DNA of 9,414 nucleotides from an uncultured Bacilli bacterium (GTDB lineage Bacteria > Bacillota_I > Bacilli_A > RF39 > UBA660), in assembly GCA_948750805.1 (NCBI GenBank), contig CAPZYV010000033.1, positions 1-9,414 of the forward strand, written 5' to 3'. A program made the translations under genes and the position numbers. The notes under the pieces were generated by a model. It was given only the letters and a program-made list of their open reading frames with translations. It made no database searches and was not told where the DNA came from. Below are positions 1-6,955 of the stretch, one piece after another. Positions within the stretch are counted from its first letter, which is position 1. Each line of letters opens with the position of its first letter.

Positions 1-53
1 ATCAAAATTTTTCAAAAATTTAACATTGAAATCTTTATGTTTAGAATTATACA

Positions 54-62
54 TGGTATACT
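54..62 (+). promoter_or_regulatory. Extended -10 promoter of the VanZ-family gene
   Basis: TGG followed by TATACT (57-62) is an extended -10 element (TGnTATAAT type). No good -35 lies 16-18 bases upstream, which is common where a TGn extension is present. Transcription would start near 68-70, so the leader before the ATG at 80 would be only about 10 bases. Confidence 0.55.
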
Positions 63-67
63 TATTT

Positions 68-74
68 AAGGTGA
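68..74 (+). promoter_or_regulatory. Ribosome binding site that sets the VanZ-family start
   Basis: AAGGTGA stands 5 bases before the ATG at 80. The in-frame ATG at 26 lies upstream of the likely promoter and has no Shine-Dalgarno, so 80 is the better start. Confidence 0.7.
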
Positions 75-79
75 ATTTT

Positions 80-538
80 ATGAATAAGAAAAAAGTAATA
101 AAATGGCTAATATTATTTTCTTGGCTTTTCGTAATTTTTATGTTTTCACATCAACAAAATTCTGGAGAAATAACTAAAGAAATAATATCAACTACAATTA
201 GTGTTAAAGAAGAATCTAAAACAGAACCACTACTAGATGGCATTAATTATGTAATTCGCAAAAATGCTCATATAACTGAGTTTATCATATTAACTCTTAT
301 TCTTTTTAGTTTAGTAAGTGAATATACCAAAAATGAAAAAAAGATAATTTTAATTAGTATTATAGGATGTATTTTATTTGCAGCAGGAGATGAATTTCAT
401 CAATATTTTGTTCCAGGTAGAAGTGCTTTAGTAACTGATGTCTTAATTGATTCTATCGGTGCCTTAATTGCTTTAATTATTTATAAGATATATAATAAGA
501 ATAAGGTATTAATTAACAAACATAGACTTGAGTCCTAA
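80..538 (+). CDS. VanZ-family integral membrane protein
   Basis: This 152-residue protein has about four hydrophobic segments (roughly 7-23, 66-80, 88-102, 119-136). It carries the VanZ-family landmarks in order: an FSHQQNS motif after the first segment (22-28), an RKNAHITEF segment (60-68), GDEFHQYFVPGR (103-114) and a D-V-L-I-D pair (120-124). The family is named after the teicoplanin-resistance accessory protein VanZ. Most members are chromosomal proteins of unknown function in low-GC bacteria, so resistance should not be assumed. No van genes are nearby. The start at 80 was chosen because it has a Shine-Dalgarno. It has its own promoter and terminator and is probably monocistronic, although a cell-wall hydrolase gene follows. 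The family call is firm; the function is not known. Confidence 0.88.
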   Translation: MNKKKVIKWLILFSWLFVIFMFSHQQNSGEITKEIISTTISVKEESKTEPLLDGINYVIRKNAHITEFIILTLILFSLVSEYTKNEKKIILISIIGCILFAAGDEFHQYFVPGRSALVTDVLIDSIGALIALIIYKIYNKNKVLINKHRLES

Positions 539-556
539 AGGATTCATTTTTCTTTT
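529..556 (+). terminator. Intrinsic terminator after the VanZ-family gene
   Basis: TGAGTCC (529-535) pairs with GGATTCA (540-546), with one G-T wobble, around a TAAA loop, followed by TTTTTCTTTT. The stop codon (536-538) lies in the loop, so the hairpin overlaps the end of the coding sequence. Confidence 0.75.
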
Positions 557-572
557 AATAAATTATGTAAAA

Positions 573-581
573 TGGTATAAT
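573..581 (+). promoter_or_regulatory. Extended -10 promoter of the muramidase operon
   Basis: TGG plus a perfect TATAAT (576-581) forms an extended -10. The -35 position (about 553-558, TTTTAA) is poor and lies in the terminator T-tract of the previous gene. The leader to the ATG at 602 would be about 14 bases and begins almost at the AGGAGA ribosome site (589-594). Confidence 0.65.
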
Positions 582-601
582 AATAATTAGGAGAAACGTT
601 T

Positions 602-1813
602 ATGAAAAAGAAACATGTAATTATTATAACAACTATTTTATTGACAGTATTTATCGGTATAGGATTTTTATATATAAATAAAAAAATTGAACAAGAAAAA
701 GTAAAAAATGCAGTTATAGAAATAACCTACAAAGATAATTTAACTACAGAGTTTTTAAGTGAAGTAAAAGTAACAGACTTTATAACCTCTATAAATGGAA
801 AACTAGTTGATGATTATATAATTGACACTAAAACGATTGGTGAAAAGGAAATAAATTATGAATATATAAATGATGATAATATAAAACTTAAGCAAAGTTT
901 TAAAATAAACATAGTAGATAAAACAGCACCCGTAGTTTGGCTTGGAAGCAATTATTCCATCGCAGTAGGTAGTAAAATTAATTTACTTGACAAAATTATG
1001 TGTGGCGATAATTATGATAACAACCCTAAATGTGAGATAATTGGCGATTATGACATGAACAAAGTAAACTCTTATCCTTTAGTTTTTAAAGCAACTGATT
1101 CAAGTGGAAATATAACTGAAAAGAAGTTTAATTTAAATGTTTATAAGCCTAAAAATACTAACAATAATAATAGTAGTACCCGAACTAGAACATATTTTAG
1201 TGATGTTATTAAAAACTATAAAAATGATAACACAGAAATTGGTATAGATATTTCTGAGTGGCAAGGGGATGTTGATTTTAAAAAGCTAAAAAATGCAGGT
1301 GTTGAATTTGTAATTCTTCGTGTAGGAAGCACAAAAGGAACTAAAGGTGATTATTTTGTTGATGGTAAATTTAAACAAAATATAAAAAGAGCTAATGAAG
1401 TAGGTATGCCAGTAGGAATTTATTTTTATTCTTATGCTACAAGTAAAGAAAAAGCCATCGCTGATGCAAACTGGATTCTAGAACAAATAAAAGATTATAA
1501 AGTAGATTTGCCTATTGCTTTTGATTGGGAAAATTGGAGCTTTTATAACGATTTTAACTTAAGTTTCTTTGGTTTAACTGATATGGCTAATAGTTTCTTA
1601 GATGTTTTTAAAGAAGCTGGTTATGAAGGTATGTTATATAGTAGTAGAAATTATTTAGAGCAAATATGGCTTAAAACTGACTATCCTATATGGCTTGCCC
1701 ATTATACATATAAAACATCATATAGTGGACCTTATTCTTATTGGCAAATGTGTAATGATGGTCGAGTAGATGGAATATATGGCGATGTAGATATAAATAT
1801 TCGTTATAAATAA
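602..1813 (+). CDS. Membrane-anchored GH25 muramidase with Ig-like domains
   Basis: This 403-residue protein is predicted to hydrolyse the beta-1,4 bond between N-acetylmuramic acid and N-acetylglucosamine in peptidoglycan. Residues 1-4 are basic and 5-25 form a single hydrophobic segment with no clear cleavage site, which suggests a type II membrane anchor. About 35-181 looks like one or two bacterial Ig-like/DUF5011-type domains: VDKTAP at 105-110 and TDSSGN at 165-170 are typical boundary motifs. Cys134 and Cys144 sit close together there and could form a disulfide. An N/S/T-rich linker (184-195) leads to the GH25 barrel from about 211 to the end, with GIDISEWQG (214-222, Asp216), FDWEN (307-311, Asp308 and Glu310), WLAHY (364-368) and YWQM (380-383). 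The active-site acids are present. AGGAGA lies 7 bases before the ATG. The next gene follows after 19 bases in the same direction, so they probably form an operon. Confidence 0.93.
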   Translation: MKKKHVIIITTILLTVFIGIGFLYINKKIEQEKVKNAVIEITYKDNLTTEFLSEVKVTDFITSINGKLVDDYIIDTKTIGEKEINYEYINDDNIKLKQSFKINIVDKTAPVVWLGSNYSIAVGSKINLLDKIMCGDNYDNNPKCEIIGDYDMNKVNSYPLVFKATDSSGNITEKKFNLNVYKPKNTNNNNSSTRTRTYFSDVIKNYKNDNTEIGIDISEWQGDVDFKKLKNAGVEFVILRVGSTKGTKGDYFVDGKFKQNIKRANEVGMPVGIYFYSYATSKEKAIADANWILEQIKDYKVDLPIAFDWENWSFYNDFNLSFFGLTDMANSFLDVFKEAGYEGMLYSSRNYLEQIWLKTDYPIWLAHYTYKTSYSGPYSYWQMCNDGRVDGIYGDVDINIRYK

Positions 1814-1832
1814 TATAATTTAATGGTGAAAT

Positions 1833-2432
1833 ATGAAAACAATAGGAATAATAATTAGAAAACTTGATATCGATGATTATATCATTATTGGGAATAGATT
1901 AGATTTATTTGAAATCTTTAATAAATGGGATGTAAACACTATCGGTATACCTATAACTAATGACTTTAATAAAGTAAAAGAGGCAGTCAACTTATGTGAT
2001 GGTATTGTATTATCAGGAGGATTTTATAATTCTGAAAATGATTATAAATTAGTTCAATATTTACATGAAAATGATATTCCTACTTTAGGTATATGTCTAG
2101 GTATGCAAAGTATGGCAATGACCTTTAATAATAGAGAAGAAATTAAAATTAAAAATCATAAAAGCTTTAATAAATATGCTCACAATGTTACAATTGAAAA
2201 AGATACATTCCTACATAAAATAATTGGTCAAGATAAAATATTAGTTAATAGTCGCCATAACTATGTAGTCCCACATACTAAATTTAAGATAAATGCTATA
2301 AGTGATGATGGTTATATTGAAGGAATAGAAGACTCTCAAAAAAAGTTCTTTTTAGGTATTCAATGGCATCCTGAATCAATAGATGATATAAATAGTTTAA
2401 AGCTATTTAAATACTTTATAGATATTATATAA
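1833..2432 (+). CDS. Class I glutamine amidotransferase / peptidase C26 (PuuD-like) hydrolase
   Basis: This 199-residue protein has the class I glutaminase fold signatures. The nucleophile elbow is GICLGMQ (86-92, Cys88) and the catalytic dyad is in WHPE (178-181, His179, Glu181). The block VNSRHNYVV (138-146) resembles the gamma-glutamyl-GABA hydrolase (PuuD) group within family C26. It is shorter than PuuD (about 250 residues) and lacks the longer segment between the early glycine motif (SGG, 61-63) and the nucleophile. It therefore probably cleaves some gamma-glutamyl amide, but the substrate is unknown. It has no signal peptide, so it is cytoplasmic, unlike the muramidase it follows by 19 bases. 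Its ribosome site is weak (GGTGA, 1825-1829, only 3 bases from the ATG), consistent with coupling to the upstream gene. A role in turning over cell-wall peptides is only inference from context. Confidence 0.85.
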   Translation: MKTIGIIIRKLDIDDYIIIGNRLDLFEIFNKWDVNTIGIPITNDFNKVKEAVNLCDGIVLSGGFYNSENDYKLVQYLHENDIPTLGICLGMQSMAMTFNNREEIKIKNHKSFNKYAHNVTIEKDTFLHKIIGQDKILVNSRHNYVVPHTKFKINAISDDGYIEGIEDSQKKFFLGIQWHPESIDDINSLKLFKYFIDII

Positions 2433-2434
2433 TA

Positions 2435-2470
2435 TATAAAAAACTGAGCTTAAACTCAGTTAATTTTTTT
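2435..2470. terminator. Bidirectional terminator between convergent genes
   Basis: AACTGAG (2442-2448) and CTCAGTT (2455-2461) form a perfect 7-bp stem with a CTTAAA loop. Seven T's (2464-2470) follow on the plus strand. The A-rich run before the stem gives a T-tract on the minus strand. It ends the amidotransferase transcript from the left and the HPt-REC transcript from the right; the stop codon of the latter (2460-2462) overlaps the stem. Confidence 0.85.
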
Positions 2471-3197
2471 CATAGAAACTTTTAATTGAAACCAATATTC
2501 TATTTATATTTTCTTCTTTAAAAGGTTTATTTAAAACATCAAGAATTGGATAAGAAAAAGCTTTTTTAATAGTTTCTGGAGTATCATCTCCTGTAATAAT
2601 TACTACAGGTATTTTATATATTAAATTTTGTTCTTTCAAATAATTTAGTACTTCAAAGCCATTTACTTCTGGCATATTTAAATCAAGTAATATAGCATAA
2701 ATATCATTATTTTTTAATACTTCAATTGCTTCATTACCATTGTTTGCTTTTAAAACAATATAATTATCTCCAATAGTATTTTCTAAAAAATTTAACATAA
2801 TACTAGAATCATCTGCTACTAAAATAGTATGCTTAGAAGTATTATCAAAATAATTATTTAATAAATTTATAATATCATTTACAGTAGATTTAAGAGTATC
2901 AAAATTAGCATTAATAAATTCAGCATTACTTTCTTTACCTTTAAGTTCATGTTCTAAAAACACATCTGCATCTTTCATAAAACCTAAATATTTAGCTTCA
3001 CTTTTCATACTATGTGCAAGTATTCCATAATTCTCCCAATCACTATTATTTTTAAAATCTTCTAAGTTGGCCAACTTAGAGTTCAAAGATTCTTTGAACT
3101 CTAGTAAGTTCTCATTATAACTATCCATATCTCCCCAAAACTCTAAACTAGCATCTACATCAACATTATTCTTTTTTAAAAATTCATTTTTATCCAT
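2460..3197 (-). CDS. HPt-REC phosphotransfer/response-regulator protein
   Basis: This 245-residue protein joins an N-terminal histidine phosphotransfer domain to a C-terminal receiver. The HPt part is helical (about 15-115), with the motif LAHSMKSEAKYLG (60-72) placing the phospho-acceptor at His62. The receiver (about 123-245) has the acidic pair Asp129/Asp130, the acceptor Asp172 in LDLNMP, Thr202 and Lys224 in NKPF, so all key residues are present. There is no DNA-binding, GGDEF or enzymatic output domain; output would be through the receiver itself or a protein partner. Its ATG shares one base with the stop of the hybrid kinase gene (TAATG), and GGGAGGT lies 8 bases upstream, so translation is coupled. 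It is the natural partner for that kinase's receiver. Two abutting perfect palindromes lie inside codons of the HPt helix region (3061-3102). Confidence 0.92.
   Translation of the reverse strand: MDKNEFLKKNNVDVDASLEFWGDMDSYNENLLEFKESLNSKLANLEDFKNNSDWENYGILAHSMKSEAKYLGFMKDADVFLEHELKGKESNAEFINANFDTLKSTVNDIINLLNNYFDNTSKHTILVADDSSIMLNFLENTIGDNYIVLKANNGNEAIEVLKNNDIYAILLDLNMPEVNGFEVLNYLKEQNLIYKIPVVIITGDDTPETIKKAFSYPILDVLNKPFKEENINRILVSIKSFYEKN
3061..3102. repeat. Two abutting perfect palindromes inside the HPt-REC gene
   Basis: The first is a perfect 20-bp palindrome, TCTAAGTTGG/CCAACTTAGA, at 3061-3080. The second has perfect 12-base arms, AGAGTTCAAAGA (3078-3089) and TCTTTGAACTCT (3091-3102), around one T. 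They share the AGA at 3078-3080 and their centres lie 20 bp apart. On the mRNA each could form a strong hairpin: an 8-bp stem with a four-base loop and an 11-bp stem with a three-base loop. An AAGTT just beyond (3106-3110) could pair with AACTT of the first palindrome, making alternative pairings possible. The DNA encodes roughly residues 32-46 of the HPt domain. Function unknown. Confidence 0.85.
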
Positions 3198-5032
3198 TAT
3201 TTCTTACCTCCCAAGTATTTATTTAAAACTTTATTTAATAAATATCTATCAATAGGTTTTGATAAATAATCATTAAAGCCAGCATTTATATATTTTTCAT
3301 CAGTTCCTTCTATAGCATCAGCCGTAAGTGCTACAACTGGAACATCAAAACCACTAATTTCTTTTAATCTTCTAAGTGCTTCCACACCATTCATTTTTGG
3401 CATCATTATATCCATTAAAATTAAATCAAAAGTTTGAGATTGGGCTAAATCAATAGCTTCAAAACCGCTTTCAGCTGTGACGACATTAAAATTATAAGGT
3501 TTAAGTATTTGTAACGCAACTTTTAAATTAATTTTAGAGTCATCAACAACAAGTATCCTCTTACCAGTATGTAAACTATAATCAATTTCAATTTCTTCGC
3601 TCTTGCTTTCAGGAATTTCCATACTAACAATTTCTTGCTCTAAATATACTCTAAAATTAGAACCTTCGCCATACTTACTTTGAACCGTAATCCTACCACC
3701 CATCATTTCAGCTAAGCTTTTAGTAATAGCAAGCCCAAGTCCTGTACCTTCGACAGTCGTATTTTTATCTTCATCAAGTCTCTCAAATTTATTAAATAAT
3801 TTATCAACATCTTCTTTTTTTATTCCTCGACCCGTATCGCGAACTGATATATACATTAAACAAGTATTGGAATCAGTCCTATTAATGCAATTAACATTAA
3901 AATTAATTTCGCCTCTATCTGTATATTTAGCAGCATTAGTTAAGATATTTAGAACGATTTGTTTTACTTTTGCAACATCACCCTTAAGAACACCTGGTAA
4001 ATCATTTGCCATAAACATTTTAAACTCAATAGGTTTATCACCAATTCTAGTTTTAGCAAGTTTACTTAACGAATTAAATACTTCCCGAGGATTATATTCT
4101 TTAGGAATAATTTCCATTTTATTAGCTTCTATTTTAGATATATCAAGTATTCCATTAACTATTTCTAGTAAGTTATTAGAAGCATCAACTATATCTTTTG
4201 CAAATTGTTTAGTTTCATTTAAATCATTACTATCAACCATACATTCACTGAATCCAACTATAGCATTAAGAGGAGTTCTAATTTCATGAGACATATTTGA
4301 TAAAAATTCTGTTTTAGCTAAATTTGCTTTTTCGGCAGAATCTTTAGCAATATTTAATTGCTTTATCATATGAACATCTGGATTTTCGATAGTGTGATAC
4401 ATCATAACTGATACAAAAGTTTCAATATAAGTCATTAGCAGAATACTAGGATTAAACATTTGAAAAATCATTGCTCCAAATCCAAATGCTAAAAATGAAA
4501 ATAAAGGTAAATACTTTTTATTTTTCAAGTTTTTATAATTTCTTAACATACATAAAATCATTATAAAGACTAAAAAAATAGACATAGAGTATGTAAAGAT
4601 AACACTTGGACCTTCTGTATATCGAATCTGAAAATTATCTTTTACAACTGCATTGATTGGTAAAATGAAAATCATAATAATACTAATTATTAGAAATATA
4701 AAAACACTATTTTTTAAATATTTGCCATATTTTTTAATTTTATCATTAGAATTTGAAATGTAATAAACATAAATTGTAAATATCAAAGCCCAACTTATAA
4801 TATAAACTAAATATAACTTAAAAATAATAGTACTAGTGATTGGCGCAACATCAATAATATATGAAGCTACGGTACACATAATTTCAATTAATAGCCCAAA
4901 AAAATTTGTTACAATTAAAATGCTATAAAGTTTCGTTTCTGTAGTTCGTATATGTTCCTTAGCAAAAAATAAAATAATTATTAATATGCTAAATAACAAG
5001 GCGCTAGCAGGAAAAAAAATTCCGGTTCCCAT
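3197..5032 (-). CDS. Hybrid sensor histidine kinase (polytopic sensor-HisKA-HATPase-REC)
   Basis: This 611-residue protein starts a phosphorelay. The first 213 residues hold six or seven hydrophobic segments (about 5-23, 35-59, 67-91, 108-130, 145-163, 175-191, 196-213), an integral membrane sensor I do not recognise by ligand. After a short helical linker comes HisKA with SHEIRTP (248-254, phospho-His249). HATPase_c follows with N-box Asn362/Asn366, G1 DTGRGI (399-404), F-box around 413-418 and G2 GTGLGLAIT (429-437). The C-terminal receiver (about 491-611) has Asp497/Asp498, acceptor Asp541 in MDIMMP, Thr570 and Lys592. All catalytic residues are present. GGAGGT lies 6 bases before the ATG. 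Downstream it is coupled (TAATG) to the HPt-REC gene, which supplies the next two relay steps. The signal is unknown. Confidence 0.95.
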   Translation of the reverse strand: MGTGIFFPASALLFSILIIILFFAKEHIRTTETKLYSILIVTNFFGLLIEIMCTVASYIIDVAPITSTIIFKLYLVYIISWALIFTIYVYYISNSNDKIKKYGKYLKNSVFIFLIISIIMIFILPINAVVKDNFQIRYTEGPSVIFTYSMSIFLVFIMILCMLRNYKNLKNKKYLPLFSFLAFGFGAMIFQMFNPSILLMTYIETFVSVMMYHTIENPDVHMIKQLNIAKDSAEKANLAKTEFLSNMSHEIRTPLNAIVGFSECMVDSNDLNETKQFAKDIVDASNNLLEIVNGILDISKIEANKMEIIPKEYNPREVFNSLSKLAKTRIGDKPIEFKMFMANDLPGVLKGDVAKVKQIVLNILTNAAKYTDRGEINFNVNCINRTDSNTCLMYISVRDTGRGIKKEDVDKLFNKFERLDEDKNTTVEGTGLGLAITKSLAEMMGGRITVQSKYGEGSNFRVYLEQEIVSMEIPESKSEEIEIDYSLHTGKRILVVDDSKINLKVALQILKPYNFNVVTAESGFEAIDLAQSQTFDLILMDIMMPKMNGVEALRRLKEISGFDVPVVALTADAIEGTDEKYINAGFNDYLSKPIDRYLLNKVLNKYLGGKK

Positions 5033-5054
5033 ATCTTTACCTCCATATAATAAA

Positions 5055-5083
5055 ATTATAGCATAAAAAAAGGATTTTTTTAA
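5055..5083 (-). promoter_or_regulatory. Extended -10 promoter of the phosphorelay operon
   Basis: On the minus strand a TGC extension precedes a perfect TATAAT (5060 to 5055). TTAAAA (5083 to 5078) is a weak -35 at a 17-base spacing. The element is threaded through the terminator of the upstream ligase gene: the terminator's T-tract lies in the spacer and its loop and arm cover the -35. Confidence 0.65.
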
Positions 5084-5092
5084 CTAAAATCC
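5065..5092 (-). terminator. Intrinsic terminator after the AMP-ligase gene
   Basis: Reading the minus strand, GGATTTT (5092 to 5086) pairs perfectly with AAAATCC (5078 to 5072) around a 7-base loop, followed by seven T's (5071 to 5065). The hairpin starts two bases past the TAG stop. It separates the ligase transcript from the kinase operon. Confidence 0.8.
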
Positions 5093-5093
5093 A

Positions 5094-6851
5094 CTATTTT
5101 TTTAAATTTAATTTCATTGCATTATTCTTTTCAGTTTCATATTCTAGACGTGCCTTTTCTTCTAATAAAGCAATATCAATTTTACCGCATTTTGCCTCAT
5201 CTCTTGGTATATGTTCTATAAATTCAATACTGGTAGGTATTTCGAATGGCTTTAATTGAACAGATTCACCATTACTATCTTTATGAGGCTTTAACAGTTC
5301 TTCATTTAAATAATTTCTAAAATTGTTATCGGGAATTATTCCAGGAGACAATACAACATATGCTTTAGTTGTATATAAATTTTTATCATCTGGTTTTGGA
5401 ACTGCAACACATCCTTCAATACCATCTATTAATAACATAATATTTTGTATTTTTTCGAGATATACTTTATTTAAATCGCCATTAATATAAAATCTTGAAA
5501 CTCGACCAGTTAATTTAAAATATCCATCTTTATCCAAGATGCCAAGCATTCCGGTTTTAATATAAGTACGATTTTTATATCTAAATTTAGTTTTTCTGGT
5601 TAATTCAGGATTTTCAAAATATCCTTTAAAGATATGTTCACCACTAATACATAGTTCTCCCTCTTGTCCATAAGGCAATTCTTCTCCTGTTTCGCTAATA
5701 ATAATAGGATGAGTTCCAACTAAAATTTTTCCAACAGTACCACTTTGATATGCTATTCCAACAGAATTAGTACTGGCACCAGTACTTTCAGCGTTACCTG
5801 AACCATTACAAATTTCTATATCAGTACCATGTTCTTTAAAAAATTTTTTGCCAGCATCAATTTGTTTATCGTATAAGAAATCTCCTCCAGAAATAAAGGT
5901 TTTAGTAGATAATCTCTGTCCTTTGGGAATATTACGCATTGTTAATTCAAGTAGGGCTGGACTTCCAAATACTATGTCAATACCTTTGTTATAATAATAC
6001 GAAATATTTTCATTACACAAATCTGGAGCAAGAACGGCTTCTCTACCACAAAGTAATGACATAATTAAAGAAGTGCAAAACCCATAAGGGTAAGAAAATG
6101 GCACACAAACTAAAGATTTTTCACCACTTTGAACTTCTAATTTACAAGAATTTTTCATATAAATTCCTGAAGCTAAAATATTTTTATTAGTAATTACTAC
6201 ACTTTTAGGAATACCAGTTGTACCACTAGTGAATAAAATTAATGCATCGTCTTTTCCATCTACTAAATTAAAAGCAAATCTTTTTTGATAATCAGCTATG
6301 GACTTTAATTCTCTAAAGGAAATAAAATCTCTATAACCTTTATTAACTTGTGTATCAAAATTTCGTTTAGAAATATCTGATTCATCCAAAGTTATTATAT
6401 GTTCAACACTAGTTTCTCTAAAAATTTTATCATTATATTCAAAATCTTTACCATGATTTATAAATAAAGGACTTTCAAATTCATTTAAATAACTTGTCTC
6501 TTGCTCAATAGTTGATTGTGGATTCATAAAAGTTACAACAGCTCCAAAATTATTAGCTGCAAAAAAAGCTGCCACAGCTTGATAAGTATTTTTTAAAGAT
6601 ATGCTTATGATATCTCCTTTTTTAATTCCTAATTCTCTAAAGGCTCTAGAAAACATTGCCGCATCATTAATTAATTCTTGATATTTAACTGTTAAATCTA
6701 AACAGTTTACTGCTTTAGAATCCCTGAAATTTAAACTCATTAATCTAAGAGCATTATAAACACTCATACTTGGTATAATAGGATGTCGATGTATAATTTT
6801 TTCATTTCTTTCATGATACATACTACTTGGATATTTTTCGCTAGCTTCCAT
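5094..6851 (-). CDS. ANL-superfamily AMP-forming acyl/aryl-acid ligase
   Basis: This 585-residue protein (from the ATG at 6851) is expected to activate a carboxylic acid with ATP to an acyl-adenylate, probably then a CoA thioester. The phosphate-binding A3 loop LFTSGTTGIPKSV is at 206-218. The A5-like motif is NGSGNAES (349-356). The catalytic A10 lysine lies in CGKID (Lys557). Two core motifs deviate: A7, normally Y-x-T-G-D, reads YIKTGML, so the Asp that binds the ribose hydroxyls is Met435. The following GRxxD hinge motif reads GRVSRFYING, with Arg453 where Asp is expected. This may be a subfamily trait or may mean altered activity. An in-frame TTG at 6863 extends it by four residues but has no ribosome site, whereas GAGGG lies 5 bases before the ATG. 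The substrate cannot be read from sequence; no acyl-carrier protein is adjacent. It is transcribed divergently from the XRE gene. Confidence 0.85.
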   Translation of the reverse strand: MEASEKYPSSMYHERNEKIIHRHPIIPSMSVYNALRLMSLNFRDSKAVNCLDLTVKYQELINDAAMFSRAFRELGIKKGDIISISLKNTYQAVAAFFAANNFGAVVTFMNPQSTIEQETSYLNEFESPLFINHGKDFEYNDKIFRETSVEHIITLDESDISKRNFDTQVNKGYRDFISFRELKSIADYQKRFAFNLVDGKDDALILFTSGTTGIPKSVVITNKNILASGIYMKNSCKLEVQSGEKSLVCVPFSYPYGFCTSLIMSLLCGREAVLAPDLCNENISYYYNKGIDIVFGSPALLELTMRNIPKGQRLSTKTFISGGDFLYDKQIDAGKKFFKEHGTDIEICNGSGNAESTGASTNSVGIAYQSGTVGKILVGTHPIIISETGEELPYGQEGELCISGEHIFKGYFENPELTRKTKFRYKNRTYIKTGMLGILDKDGYFKLTGRVSRFYINGDLNKVYLEKIQNIMLLIDGIEGCVAVPKPDDKNLYTTKAYVVLSPGIIPDNNFRNYLNEELLKPHKDSNGESVQLKPFEIPTSIEFIEHIPRDEAKCGKIDIALLEEKARLEYETEKNNAMKLNLKK

Positions 6852-6856
6852 ATTTT

Positions 6857-6861
6857 CCCTC
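6857..6861 (-). promoter_or_regulatory. Ribosome binding site that sets the AMP-ligase start
   Basis: GAGGG on the minus strand (6861 to 6857) lies 5 bases before the ATG at 6851. It overlaps the in-frame TTG at 6863, which therefore is unlikely to be the start. Confidence 0.7.
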
Positions 6862-6879
6862 AATTCATAATCTAAATAT

Positions 6880-6908
6880 ATTATATTTTAGGATAAAAAA
6901 CAATAAAT
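6880..6908 (-). promoter_or_regulatory. Probable promoter of the AMP-ligase gene
   Basis: A perfect TATAAT lies on the minus strand (6885 to 6880). The -35 region is poor: TTTATT at 6907 to 6902 with a 16-base spacing is the best I can see, and no TGn extension is present. The weak -35 is covered by the 14-bp dyad at 6900-6913, so it may be regulated there. Confidence 0.45.
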
Positions 6909-6913
6909 ATTGT
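6900..6913. promoter_or_regulatory. Dyad 1, candidate operator in the divergent promoter region
   Basis: ACAATA-AA-TATTGT is a perfect inverted repeat (6-base arms, 2-base centre). It covers the possible -35 of the AMP-ligase gene and touches the -35 of the XRE gene. Its centre is 22 bp from that of dyad 2, about two helical turns. It is short and AT-rich, so chance is possible. Confidence 0.4.
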
Positions 6914-6939
6914 GAGTTATGTATCAAATATGATACAAT
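6910..6939 (+). promoter_or_regulatory. Probable promoter of the XRE regulator gene
   Basis: TTGTGA (6910-6915) and TACAAT (6934-6939) are separated by 18 bases. The -10 is inside the right arm of dyad 2, so a protein bound there would block the polymerase. The leader to the ATG at 6956 would be about 10 bases. Confidence 0.5.
6920..6937. promoter_or_regulatory. Dyad 2, likely operator of the XRE regulator
   Basis: TGTATCA-AATA-TGATACA is a perfect inverted repeat with 7-base arms. It ends 18 bases before the regulator's start codon and overlaps its -10. This is the usual arrangement for autorepression by XRE/HigA-type dimers. Binding by this protein is inferred. Confidence 0.6.
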
Positions 6940-6944
6940 AATAC

Positions 6945-6950
6945 AGGTGG
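6945..6950 (+). promoter_or_regulatory. Ribosome binding site that sets the XRE start
   Basis: AGGTGG stands 5 bases before the ATG at 6956. The in-frame GTG at 6947 lies within this site and is unlikely to be the true start. Confidence 0.7.
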
Positions 6951-6955
6951 TTTAC

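Noticed and set aside
5..21. AT-only inverted repeat AAATTTTT-C-AAAAATTT at the left edge
   Set aside because: Low-complexity and centred on one base, so a poor hairpin; expected by chance in such AT-rich DNA. It could be the remnant of a terminator of a gene outside the window.
26..79. Upstream in-frame ATG for the VanZ-family gene
   Set aside because: No Shine-Dalgarno, and it lies upstream of the likely -10; the ATG at 80 has AAGGTGA at a good distance.
80..538. Glycopeptide-resistance gene
   Set aside because: VanZ-family membership alone does not show resistance, and no vanHAX or vanRS-type genes are in the window.
3867..4289. Open frame of 140 codons on the plus strand
   Set aside because: It lies wholly antisense to the HisKA/HATPase region of the hybrid kinase, has no family features and no ribosome site; it is a shadow frame.
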